Of a DNA stretch of 16,453 nt, positions 6,636 through 13,250 are shown piece by piece. Source of the DNA: an uncultured bacterium (GTDB lineage: Bacteria > Actinomycetota > Coriobacteriia > Coriobacteriales > Coriobacteriaceae); NCBI GenBank assembly GCA_905215815.1, contig CAJMRN010000044.1, positions 1-16,453 on the forward strand, read 5' to 3'. The translations under genes and the position numbers were made by a program. The notes beneath the pieces were generated by a model that worked only from the letters and a program-made list of their open reading frames with translations, was not told the DNA's origin and made no database searches. Every line of letters begins with the position of its first letter. Position 1 is the stretch's first letter.

Positions 6636-9131
6636 ATGACCGCAACCGCCAGTCGAACCACCAACCGCAGACCCGAGCTCTTGGCGCCCGCCGGAGGGCC
6701 CGAGCCCTTTGCCGCCGCACTCGCCGCCGGGGCAGACGCCATCTACTGCGGCATGGGCAGCTTCAACGCCCGCCGCAAGGCCACCAACTTTACCGACGAG
6801 GCCTTTGAGCAAGCCTGCCGCGCCGCGCATCTAGCCGGGTCGCGCGTCTACGTCACGGTCAACATCGTCATCAAGCAGTCCGAGATGGGCGATGCGCTGC
6901 AACTTATCCATCGCTGCTCCACGCTGGGCGCCGATGCCTTCATTATCCAGGACTGGGGCCTGTTCTTTGAGGTCAAACGCACCATGCCCGGCATCGAGAC
7001 ACATATCTCGACCCAAGCGAACATCCACGATGACCGTGGGACTATCTGGTGCCGCGAGCAGGGCGCCGACCGCGTGACCCTCTCGCGCGAGCTCTCCATC
7101 GACGAGATTGCCGCCATTCACGATGCCGCGCCCGACGTTGACCTGGAGGTCTTTAGCCATGGCGCCATCTGCTTTTGCTACTCGGGCCTGTGCCTGCTTT
7201 CGAGTTTTGCCATGGCGGGACGATCGGCCAACCGCGGCATGTGCGCTCAGCCCTGTCGCCTGCCTTACGAGCTAATCGACGAGAACGGCCGCACGCTCTC
7301 CCCAGCCGGCCGCGAGCGTGCGCTATGTCCGCGTGACACCAACACCTCACAGCTTGTTCGCCGTCTGTATGACGCCGGCGCCGCGTCGCTCAAGCTCGAG
7401 GGCCGCATGAAAGCGCCCGATTACGTGTACTCCATCGTTGATGTGTATCGTCACGAAATTGATGACATGCTGGCAGGGGTCGCCGTTGCCAAGGACGAGG
7501 AAGCCGCCCGCCAGCGCCAGCTCAAGCGCTGCTTCAACCGCGACTTTACGCACGCCTATCAGGACGGCACCTCGGGCGACGAGATGATGAGCTACGAGCG
7601 TTCCAACAACCGCGGCCAGATTGTGGGCACGGTGCTGGGCAGCCGCCCGGCCAACCGCGATGTGCGCGGCCTCAAGCCCGACGACCGCCGTCGCCGTGCC
7701 GCCATCGCCCGCATTGAGCTGTTTGAGCCCGTGGGCAAGGGCGACCTGCTGGAGCTTCGCCACGACGATGAGTTCGACCAATTCCTGACCACCATTGCCG
7801 CCAATGATGCCGCAGCCGGCGATATCATCGAGTGCCGCGTGCCCCGCAGTATGCCTGAGGGCTGCCGCGTCCGCGTGATTCGCAGCCAGCGTGCCATCGA
7901 CGCCGCCGGCGCCGCACTCAAGCGCGATGTGCTGCGCCGCCGAGCTGTTGATGTGTCCGTCGTGGCGCGTCTGGGCGAGCCGTTTACCGTTACGCTCACC
8001 TGCTGCGACGACCCCGCGCTTACCGCCACCGCCACCGGCTTTACCGTCGAGGCCGCCAAGACCCGCGCCGTCGAGGCGGCAGACCTGGTTGAGCATGTGG
8101 GCCGCATGGGCTCCTCGCCCTTTGAGGCGGCGAGCTTTGACATTTCGCTCGACGCCGGCTGCGGTATGGGCTTCTCCGCCGTGCACAAGGTGCGCGCCGC
8201 CGCCTGTAAAGCGCTCGAGGAGGCCATTCTGGCACCGTACGAGGAGCGTGCGAAAACGCTCGAGTTGCCGGCGATTGTAACCAGTGATTCCCGCGCCATG
8301 CCCGAGCATTACCGCGACGAGCCGCAGATCTGCGCCACCGTCACCACGCTCGAAGCCGCCGAGGCAGCTCGTGCCGAGGGCGCCACGCGCATCTACATGA
8401 CCACCGACGCGCTCGAGGCTGTCGGGCTCTCCCCCGCCGATGCATTTGAGCAGGGTATCGTGCCTGTACTCGACGAGGTCTGCCGCACCGTCGACCACGA
8501 GCGCGTCGATCCCTGGATCAATGCTGGAGCCACCGTCGCCGTCGGCAATATCTCCGAGCTCGCCGTAGCCGCGCATGCCGGCGCCACGGCCGAGATTCGC
8601 TCTTGCCTGCCGGTGCACAACACGCCCTGCATGGAGGCGCTTGCCGAGCGCGGCGCCGGTGCGTTTTGGCTCTCGCCCGAGATCACGCTCGACGAGATTG
8701 TCTCGCTCGGCGCCGCCGCGCCCGCTGCTCTGGGCATCACCGTCTTTGGCCGCCCGCGCGTCATGACAAGCGAGCATTGCATTCTGCAGGTTGCCAATGG
8801 CTGCATCCACGATTGTGCCAACTGCCGCCTGCGTGCCCGCAAGCTCTCGCTCAAGAATATCGACGGAAAGGTCATGCCCGTTCGCACCGACATCCACGGC
8901 CGCTCTCGCCTGTACGATGCCTACCCCATCGACCTCACGCCGCAGGTTCCTCAGCTGCTCGACGCCGGCGTGCGTCGCCTCATGGTGGACGGAACGCTGC
9001 TCGAGACGGATGAGGTGGGCCGTGCCGTCGCCCGCGTCCGTCGTGCCGTCGAAGCAGCGCAGACCGGCCGCAAGCCCGCCGCCCGCCTACGCGGGGCGAC
9101 CTCGGGCTGCATGTTTGTGGGAATCAGCTAA
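6636..9131 (+). CDS. U32 family peptidase-like protein, RlhA-type (rRNA hydroxylation)
   Basis: The protein has 831 residues from the ATG at 6636, with AAAGGCAGGA just upstream. It begins with the U32 TIM-barrel pattern (ELLAPAGGPEPFAAALAAGA, residues 14-33). The U32 signature is at about 171-190: E-x-F-x-H-G-A-I-C with C-x-x-G-x-C. A second cysteine group follows at about 200-206 (GMCAQPC), then SLKLEGRMKAPDYV near 250-263. The middle resembles the DUF3656 region of E. coli RlhA, which needs iron-sulfur and prephenate for 5-hydroxycytidine at 23S C2501. It is longer than RlhA (653 residues); the extra C-terminal part carries another cysteine cluster (CILQVANGCIHDCANC, about 715-730). Long versions are common in Gram-positive anaerobes. 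The rluA-family gene starts 15 bases downstream, so the pair is probably one operon for RNA modification. The exact substrate is inferred. Confidence 0.85.
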   Translation: MTATASRTTNRRPELLAPAGGPEPFAAALAAGADAIYCGMGSFNARRKATNFTDEAFEQACRAAHLAGSRVYVTVNIVIKQSEMGDALQLIHRCSTLGADAFIIQDWGLFFEVKRTMPGIETHISTQANIHDDRGTIWCREQGADRVTLSRELSIDEIAAIHDAAPDVDLEVFSHGAICFCYSGLCLLSSFAMAGRSANRGMCAQPCRLPYELIDENGRTLSPAGRERALCPRDTNTSQLVRRLYDAGAASLKLEGRMKAPDYVYSIVDVYRHEIDDMLAGVAVAKDEEAARQRQLKRCFNRDFTHAYQDGTSGDEMMSYERSNNRGQIVGTVLGSRPANRDVRGLKPDDRRRRAAIARIELFEPVGKGDLLELRHDDEFDQFLTTIAANDAAAGDIIECRVPRSMPEGCRVRVIRSQRAIDAAGAALKRDVLRRRAVDVSVVARLGEPFTVTLTCCDDPALTATATGFTVEAAKTRAVEAADLVEHVGRMGSSPFEAASFDISLDAGCGMGFSAVHKVRAAACKALEEAILAPYEERAKTLELPAIVTSDSRAMPEHYRDEPQICATVTTLEAAEAARAEGATRIYMTTDALEAVGLSPADAFEQGIVPVLDEVCRTVDHERVDPWINAGATVAVGNISELAVAAHAGATAEIRSCLPVHNTPCMEALAERGAGAFWLSPEITLDEIVSLGAAAPAALGITVFGRPRVMTSEHCILQVANGCIHDCANCRLRARKLSLKNIDGKVMPVRTDIHGRSRLYDAYPIDLTPQVPQLLDAGVRRLMVDGTLLETDEVGRAVARVRRAVEAAQTGRKPAARLRGATSGCMFVGIS

Positions 9132-9146
9132 CCGAAAGGCTTACAC

Positions 9147-9806
9147 GTGAACGAAGAACCTCAAGTCCTCTACTGCGACGCCTGGCTCATGGCCATCGAC
9201 AAGCCCGCCGGCATGATCGTCCACGGCGACGGCACCGGCGAGCGCACGCTCACCGACTACGCCAGCGACCTTTTGTTGGCGATGGGCGACGGCTTTGCTG
9301 CGCCCGACATGCAGCCACTCAACCGCCTGGACCGCGACACCACCGGCGTGGTGCTGTTCTCGCTCGACAAGCAGACGCAGCCCGCCTTTGACCAGATGGT
9401 GATCGACCACGCTTTCGAGAAGCACTACCTGGCGCTCGCCGAGGGCAAGATCGACTGGAACGAAAAGCTCATCGACAAGCCCATCGCCCGCGACCGTCAC
9501 GACAGCCGAAAGATGCGCGTCGGCGCCAGCGGCAAGCCGTCTCAAACGCGCGTGAAGGTGCTCAAGCGCCTTAAGAGCCGCCGAGGCCTGCCCACGCGTT
9601 CGTATATCGATGTCGAGCTGCTCACCGGCCGCAAACACCAGATCCGCGTGCACCTGGCGAGCGAGCGTCATCCCCTGGTGGGCGACGAGCTCTACGGCAC
9701 GCCGCGTCCCTGCGGCCTGATGCTCCATGCCCACAGCGTGTCCTTTACGCATCCCGTAACCGGCGAGCCCATCCACATCGAAGCCCCCTGCCCCTGGGAG
9801 CCCTAA
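9147..9806 (+). CDS. RluA-family pseudouridine synthase
   Basis: The protein is 219 residues from a GTG start at 9147, with AAAGG 7 bases before it. The family motif is NRLDRDTTG at residues 59-67, with the catalytic aspartate D62 (usual form HRLDxxTSG; here the first His is Asn). The C-terminal RKHQIRVHL and HPLVGDELYG motifs, near residues 167-190, are typical of RluA/RluC/RluD catalytic domains. There is no S4 domain, as in the RluA and TruC-like short forms. It isomerises uridine to pseudouridine in rRNA or tRNA in the cytosol; which position cannot be told from sequence. It follows the U32 gene at 15 bases on the same strand, pointing to co-transcription. A small CCTGCC/GGCAGG hairpin (9809-9826) follows the stop, and the proper terminator appears only at 10109. 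Confidence 0.92.
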   Translation: MNEEPQVLYCDAWLMAIDKPAGMIVHGDGTGERTLTDYASDLLLAMGDGFAAPDMQPLNRLDRDTTGVVLFSLDKQTQPAFDQMVIDHAFEKHYLALAEGKIDWNEKLIDKPIARDRHDSRKMRVGASGKPSQTRVKVLKRLKSRRGLPTRSYIDVELLTGRKHQIRVHLASERHPLVGDELYGTPRPCGLMLHAHSVSFTHPVTGEPIHIEAPCPWEP

Positions 9807-9819
9807 AACCTGCCAAAAA

Positions 9820-9845
9820 GGGCAGGCACCTTCGTGGTGGTTTTG
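9820..9845 (+). repeat. GGCACCTT-GGTGGTTTT repeat, left copy (partial)
   Basis: The segment GGGCAGGCACCTTCGTGGT with TTTTG following matches the segment at 10188-10216 with few changes. It lacks the left inverted arm of the other copy, and sits directly after the rluA-family gene. The two copies flank the alternating repeat array. Confidence 0.7.
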
Positions 9846-9874
9846 CCGCAATGGCTCAGCCGCGATCCCAAAAC

Positions 9875-10092
9875 GTCTCGATCTGTAACAGTTAGAACCC
9901 ATTTTCCGGTCTATCTGTTACAGATCGAGACACTCGAATCCCCCTCAAGGGAAAATCTCAATCTGTAACAGTAACTCGGCAAAATCCGTCCCAGATGTTA
10001 CAGATTGAGACAAAGGGACGGCGCGATTCGGAAGTATCTCAATCTGTAACACCTAGCCTACTTTTAACGGTCCAGTTGTTACAGACTTAGAC
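9875..10092. repeat. Array of six alternating 15-bp repeats at 40-bp period
   Basis: The element TCTC(A/G)ATCTGTAACA occurs in forward orientation at 9876, 9956 and 10037, and in reverse complement at 9916, 9996 and 10077. Start-to-start distances are 40, 40, 40, 41 and 40. The five intervening spacers are 25, 25, 25, 26 and 25 bases and differ in sequence. Forward/reverse pairs form three hairpins: 17-bp perfect arms in the first (9875-9891 with 9915-9931), 15-bp perfect arms in the second, and 15 bp with two mismatches in the third. The loop spacers share a loose TTT..CGGTC pattern. No cas genes are nearby and the orientation alternates, so this is not a standard CRISPR array. Confidence 0.93.
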
Positions 10093-10108
10093 AAGCCGGC
10101 AGACAACG

Positions 10109-10144
10109 AAAGCGGCAACGCCCGTGATGGACGTTGCCGCTTTT
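10109..10144 (+). terminator. Intrinsic terminator after the repeat array
   Basis: A perfect 12-bp stem, AAAGCGGCAACG (10109-10120) with CGTTGCCGCTTT (10132-10143), closes an 11-base loop and is followed by TTTTC on the plus strand. It would end transcripts from the U32-rluA operon after they pass through the repeat array. It could also act weakly on the minus strand. Confidence 0.85.
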
Positions 10145-10175
10145 CTATTGGGAAAACTACTCGGTTTTCATTACT

Positions 10176-10216
10176 AACCACCACAATGGGAACAGGCACC
10201 TTTGCGGTGGTTTTGG
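10176..10216 (+). repeat. GGCACCTT-GGTGGTTTT repeat, right copy with inverted arms
   Basis: AACCACCACAA (10176-10186) and TTGCGGTGGTT (10202-10212) are inverted arms with one mismatch around a 15-base loop. The right part (10188-10216) repeats the segment at 9820-9845. It lies 20 bases from the deoR-type stop codon. There is no T-run on the minus strand, so a terminator role is doubtful. Confidence 0.7.
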
Positions 10217-10236
10217 CCTTAACCTGCCTCTGCTTG

Positions 10237-10983
10237 CTAGACCGTGATGACGTTGTCCATTGACCGGTACTTGGCGGGGACCTCGCCTGCGGTAATAATC
10301 GTTGCGTCGCGGAAGTCCGCGAACTTGACGGGCGCCACCATGCCAAATTTGCTGGCGTCCGAGATTACGAAGCGCTTGGCCGTATGACGCATCGAGATGC
10401 GCTTTACTTGCGCCTCCTCGATATCTGGCGCCGTGAAGCCCTGCTCGGCAGCAATGCCGTTAGAACCCCAAAAGCCACAGTTGAAGTTGTAGTGGTCTAG
10501 GGTTGCCAAGGCATCGGGGCCAACGAGCGCCTCGGTCTCGGGCTTGAGCTCGCCACCCAACACCACAGTGCGCATGCCGCGCAAAGCAAGGTGCTGAGCA
10601 TGGAGCACGGAGTCGGTCACGTAGGTGACACCTTCAAGGTGTGGAAGATGCTCGATGAGCTTGAGCGTCGTCGAGCCCGAGTCGATGTATACAAAGCTCT
10701 CGGGCTCCAGAAGCGCCGCCGCACGGGCGCAGATACGCTCCTTGTCGTCGTTATGGAGGTCGCTGCGCTCATTGAGCGTTAGGTCGCGCGTCACGTGCGC
10801 GCGTTCAAGACTCGTCGCTCCGCCGTGGACCTTGGCGATGCGGTGCGCTCGATCGAGCGTCTGCAGGTCGCGCCGAATGGTAGACGCCGTCACGCCCAGG
10901 GTATCGGCAAGCTCTGGCACAGTAACCGAGCCAGCCTGCTGCACCATCGACACAATCGCGTTGAGCCTATCTTCCGCAAGCAT
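10237..10983 (-). CDS. DeoR-family transcriptional regulator
   Basis: The protein is 248 residues, the usual DeoR-family size (about 250). The start ATG at 10983 has GAGGAG upstream, inside the end of the preceding oxidoreductase gene. The N-terminal winged helix-turn-helix (residues about 5-57) carries the family pattern TVPELADTLGVTASTIRRDL and then KVHGGA. The C-terminal sensor domain has the phosphosugar-binding motif DSGSTT at 101-106, and a later GSNG. Such proteins are cytosolic repressors that leave DNA when a sugar phosphate or related effector binds. The gene starts 3 bases after the oxidoreductase stop, so the two are co-transcribed and probably co-regulated, possibly by autoregulation at the phased repeats upstream of the pair. 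The effector is unknown. Confidence 0.94.
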   Translation of the reverse strand: MLAEDRLNAIVSMVQQAGSVTVPELADTLGVTASTIRRDLQTLDRAHRIAKVHGGATSLERAHVTRDLTLNERSDLHNDDKERICARAAALLEPESFVYIDSGSTTLKLIEHLPHLEGVTYVTDSVLHAQHLALRGMRTVVLGGELKPETEALVGPDALATLDHYNFNCGFWGSNGIAAEQGFTAPDIEEAQVKRISMRHTAKRFVISDASKFGMVAPVKFADFRDATIITAGEVPAKYRSMDNVITV

Positions 10984-10986
10984 CGC

Positions 10987-12066
10987 TTACTCCTCCTCGG
11001 GGTACACGACTCCCCAGTCGGCGCGGAGCTTGGTCATAAGCTCCATAACATCATAAGCATAATCCAGCAGCTCGCGCTTGGAGTCGTCGCCGGCAACCGC
11101 CTTCTCGAGGTCGGCCATCTCGTAGCACAGGGCATAAGCCTCGGTGCCGGCGTGGACCTCCTCGCGGTGGCCGTCCGCAGTCCACACAATGGTCGCGTGA
11201 TCGGCACGCGGATACTCGTTGACCTCGATATAGCACTTGTCAAAGCTGATGACCGAGCGCTTGGGCTGCTTGGAGTGAAGCGTAAGACTCACAACACCCA
11301 GCTGCTGCTCGGCATTACGGCAGACGATGCCGCCCGCAACGTCAACGCCGGTCTCACAGGTGTTGCCCAGCGAAACGACCTCAGCGGGCTGGCTTGCCAT
11401 AAAGAGGCGCATAACGGACAGAGCATAGACGCCAATGTCGAGCATGGCACCGCCAGCAAGGCTGCGATTGTAGAAACGGTTGGTCAGATAGCCGTACTCC
11501 TTGTAGCTGCCAAAGTTGAGCTGAGCGAGGTTCATGCGGCCAAACTCAGCGGCATCCATGCGGCGGCGCAGCTCTTGATATAAGGGCATGTGGAGCACCG
11601 TTGTAGCGTCCATAAGGACCACGTTATGCTCGTCGGCAATGGCACGTGCCTCGTCGAGCTCGGCGGAGTTGAGGGTAATGGCCTTTTCGCAGAGCACGTG
11701 CTTGCCAGCTGCCAGGGCGGCGCGCAGGTAGGTGATATGCGTGTTATGCGGAGTGGTGATATAGATCGCGTCGATGTTAGGGTCGGCATAGAGGTCCTCG
11801 GCCGTTTCATAGACCTTCTCGATGCCATACTGCTCGGCAAAAGCTTGAGCCTTTGACAGCGTGCGGTTAGCGACGCCCGCAAGCTTGCGACCGGCAAGAG
11901 CGAGAGACTGGGCCATCTGGTTGGCGATAACGCCGCACCCGATCACAGCCCAACGAAGCTCGGGAGCCGTAAAGATATCATCGGGGAACGGCTTGCCCTG
12001 GACCGAAGCGAACGCTGCCTTTGCGGCTGCCGCGGAATCGAGTGGAGCCTGCTTGGAATCTGCCAT
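10987..12066 (-). CDS. Gfo/Idh/MocA family NAD(P)-dependent oxidoreductase
   Basis: The protein is 359 residues from the ATG at 12066 (MADSKQAPLD), chosen because GGAGG lies 5 bases upstream. A frame continuing to 12123 lacks a binding site. The N-terminal Rossmann motif is GCGVIA (43-48), after a roughly 35-residue extension. The family motif EKP reads EKA here (127-129), keeping the catalytic-type lysine K128. The C-terminal alpha/beta domain includes GGAMLDIGVYALS, typical of the family. Members oxidise or reduce sugars, inositols or dihydrodiols in the cytosol; this sequence most resembles the trans-dihydrodiol dehydrogenase/glucose-fructose oxidoreductase branch, by eye only. It is first of a two-gene unit with a DeoR-type regulator, which suggests carbohydrate use. 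Confidence 0.92.
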   Translation of the reverse strand: MADSKQAPLDSAAAAKAAFASVQGKPFPDDIFTAPELRWAVIGCGVIANQMAQSLALAGRKLAGVANRTLSKAQAFAEQYGIEKVYETAEDLYADPNIDAIYITTPHNTHITYLRAALAAGKHVLCEKAITLNSAELDEARAIADEHNVVLMDATTVLHMPLYQELRRRMDAAEFGRMNLAQLNFGSYKEYGYLTNRFYNRSLAGGAMLDIGVYALSVMRLFMASQPAEVVSLGNTCETGVDVAGGIVCRNAEQQLGVVSLTLHSKQPKRSVISFDKCYIEVNEYPRADHATIVWTADGHREEVHAGTEAYALCYEMADLEKAVAGDDSKRELLDYAYDVMELMTKLRADWGVVYPEEE

Positions 12067-12124
12067 ATGTGCCTCCTGCATCGTGAAAAGTCTTTCATTT
12101 CTGACAGCTCTATATTCGCACAAA

Positions 12125-12240
12125 TGCGCGTGTATGTGCGTGCTTCTGCGTGTATTACCGCTAAATGGTCAAATTTCAGGAGTTACGGCGCATATACACG
12201 TATACTCACGCAATCATACGCACGCAGCTACGCACAGATG
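12125..12240. promoter_or_regulatory. Phased CGTG/CACG repeats upstream of the oxidoreductase-deoR operon
   Basis: CGTG occurs at 12129, 12139 and 12149, exactly 10 bases apart. CACG occurs at 12197, 12207 and 12221, with ACGCAC again near 12230. The two blocks face each other as inverted repeats, for example CGTGTAT (12149-12155) and ATACACG (12194-12200). The middle (12156-12193) holds an AT-richer stretch with TTGACC on the minus strand. Repeats on one DNA face, upstream of an operon that encodes a DeoR-type regulator, look like an operator region. No clear promoter could be fixed. Confidence 0.5.
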
Positions 12241-12244
12241 CGCA

Positions 12245-12286
12245 TCACCTGATCCCCTGGGGACGGAGGAAAACGGATCATCTTTT
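12245..12286 (+). repeat. TGATCC...GGATCA intergenic repeat, copy 3
   Basis: Reads ATCACCTGATCC, then GGGGACGGAGG, then AAAACGGATCAT. The leading ATCACCTGATCC is shared with the minus-strand reading of the 6458-6530 element, which extends the family's boundary on that side. Confidence 0.8.
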
Positions 12287-12300
12287 ACGCGGAAAGCTGT

Positions 12301-12336
12301 GATGATCCGTTGGGGACGGAGGAAAACGGATCATTT
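12301..12336 (+). repeat. TGATCC...GGATCA intergenic repeat, copy 4
   Basis: The most palindromic single unit: TGATCCGTT (12303-12311) and AACGGATCA (12325-12333) are perfect 9-bp inverted arms around the GGGGACGGAGGAA core. It follows copy 3 by about 15 bases in the same orientation. Confidence 0.8.
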
Positions 12337-12458
12337 GAGGCGTCGCGCCAGCCAGCAGTTGCCCTTTTAACCGTTGCCTAACCGAGTTCGCAACAACACA
12401 CAAGCTGACCGACTGTCACGCCAGCCTTTCGTGCGCGCAACCACTCATTTAAGCCTGT

Positions 12459-12494
12459 CCCCAATGAGTATCCCCAATGAGTACCCAATGAGTA
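12459..12494 (+). repeat. Three-fold CCCCAATGAGTA tandem repeat
   Basis: CCCCAATGAGTA (12459-12470), the same 12 bases at 12472-12483, and CCCAATGAGTA at 12484-12494. An inverted ACTCATT lies just before at 12443-12449. It sits immediately beyond the ribosomal operon terminator. Confidence 0.75.
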
Positions 12495-12500
12495 GGGATC

Positions 12501-12535
12501 AAAAAAGGCCCGGGTGCCGTGGCATCCAGGCCTTT
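12501..12535 (-). terminator. Intrinsic terminator of the S10 ribosomal operon
   Basis: On the minus strand an AAAGGCC...GGGCCTTT stem is extended inward by further G-C pairs (TGGATGCC with GGCACCC, one mismatch) and followed by a run of six T. It lies about 28 bases after the rplX stop. The strength of the stem and T-run indicates a real operon end after rplX. Confidence 0.9.
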
Positions 12536-12562
12536 GCTAGCAACTTAACTGTTGCGGGCAGC

Positions 12563-12868
12563 TTAGAACTTGTGGCCGCACTTCTTGCAGACGCGCAGCT
12601 TGTTCTTGCCGTCCTTCTCGTGACCGACGCGGGTAACCTTACCGCACTCGGGGCAAACGAGATTGACGTTGGAGGCGTCGATGGGAGCCTCCTGCGAAAC
12701 GATACCGCCCTGCTGGTTGGCAGCGTTGGGCTTGACGGCCTTCTTGACGACCGAAACGCCCTCGACAACGACCTTGTTCTCGGCGGGGAGAGCACGCAGG
12801 ACAACGCCCTGCTTGCCGCGATCCTTACCAGAGAGAACCTGGACCTTATCGCCCTTCTTGATATACAT
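12563..12868 (-). CDS. rplX: 50S ribosomal protein L24
   Basis: The protein is 101 residues, normal for L24. The start at 12868 has AGGGGAG upstream. The N-terminal KOW-type motif is clear: KGDKVQVLSGKDRGKQGVV (residues 5-23). The C-terminal part has a four-cysteine zinc-ribbon pattern, C72-x2-C75 and C94-x2-C97, as found in many Gram-positive L24 proteins. L24 starts assembly of the 50S subunit by binding the 5' region of 23S rRNA. It is the last gene of this operon, 13 bases after rplN; in most bacteria rplE follows at once, but here a terminator does. Confidence 0.97.
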   Translation of the reverse strand: MYIKKGDKVQVLSGKDRGKQGVVLRALPAENKVVVEGVSVVKKAVKPNAANQQGGIVSQEAPIDASNVNLVCPECGKVTRVGHEKDGKNKLRVCKKCGHKF

Positions 12869-12881
12869 ATATCTCCCCTAA

Positions 12882-13250
12882 CTACAGGGTCTCGGGAGCG
12901 AGCGAGACGATCTTCATGTACTTCTTGTCACGAAGCTCGCGAGCGACGGGCCCGAAGATACGGGTGCCGACGGGCGAACCATCGTTGTTGATGACAACGC
13001 AGGCGTTCTCATCAAAGCGAATGTAGGAGCCATCCTTGCGGCGGATCTCCTTAACGGTGCGAACGACGACGCAACGGACAACGTCCTTCTTCTTGACGTT
13101 GGCGCCAGGGGTAGCCTCCTGGACAGCACCGATGAACACATCGCCGATGCCTGCATAACGACGCTTGGAACCGCCAAGCACCTTGATGCAGCGAATCTTG
13201 CGAGCGCCGGAGTTGTCGGCGACGTTCAGCATGGTTTGCATCTGAATCAT
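12882..13250 (-). CDS. rplN: 50S ribosomal protein L14
   Basis: The protein is 122 residues, the standard length. The start at 13250 (MIQMQTMLNVADNSGARK) has GGAGG about 10 bases upstream. The full family pattern is present, including NVADNSGA, CIKVLGG, VVVRT, FDENACVVIN and GTRIFGPVARELR. L14 sits at the 50S interface near the bridge to 16S helix 14 and contacts L19. It follows rpsQ after a longer-than-usual gap of 118 bases that holds two small hairpins. Confidence 0.98.
   Translation of the reverse strand: MIQMQTMLNVADNSGARKIRCIKVLGGSKRRYAGIGDVFIGAVQEATPGANVKKKDVVRCVVVRTVKEIRRKDGSYIRFDENACVVINNDGSPVGTRIFGPVARELRDKKYMKIVSLAPETL

Larger units (their letters stand above)
9807..10236. other. 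Convergent intergenic region built of repeats
   Basis: This 430-base stretch lies between the ends of the pseudouridine synthase gene (plus) and the deoR-type gene (minus). It contains a short hairpin (9809-9826), two GGCACCTT-type repeats (9820-9845 and 10188-10216), the alternating 15-bp array (9875-10092) and an intrinsic terminator (10109-10144). No open reading frame in it looks coding. Confidence 0.8.
12067..12562. other. Intergenic region between oxidoreductase and rplX
   Basis: This gap of 496 bases contains the phased CGTG/CACG repeats (12125-12240), two TGATCC-type repeats (12245-12286 and 12301-12336), a three-fold AATGAGTA repeat (12459-12494), and the terminator of the ribosomal operon (12501-12535). 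Between 12340 and 12440 I see nothing notable. No coding region is supported. Confidence 0.7.

Noticed and set aside
7347..8897. 516-residue open frame on the minus strand opposite the U32 gene
   Set aside because: It is a Gly/Ala/His-rich shadow with no domain, and the plus strand carries the U32 signature.
9875..10092. Standard CRISPR array
   Set aside because: Repeats are only 15 bp and alternate in orientation, spacers are 25 bases, and no cas-like gene lies in the window.
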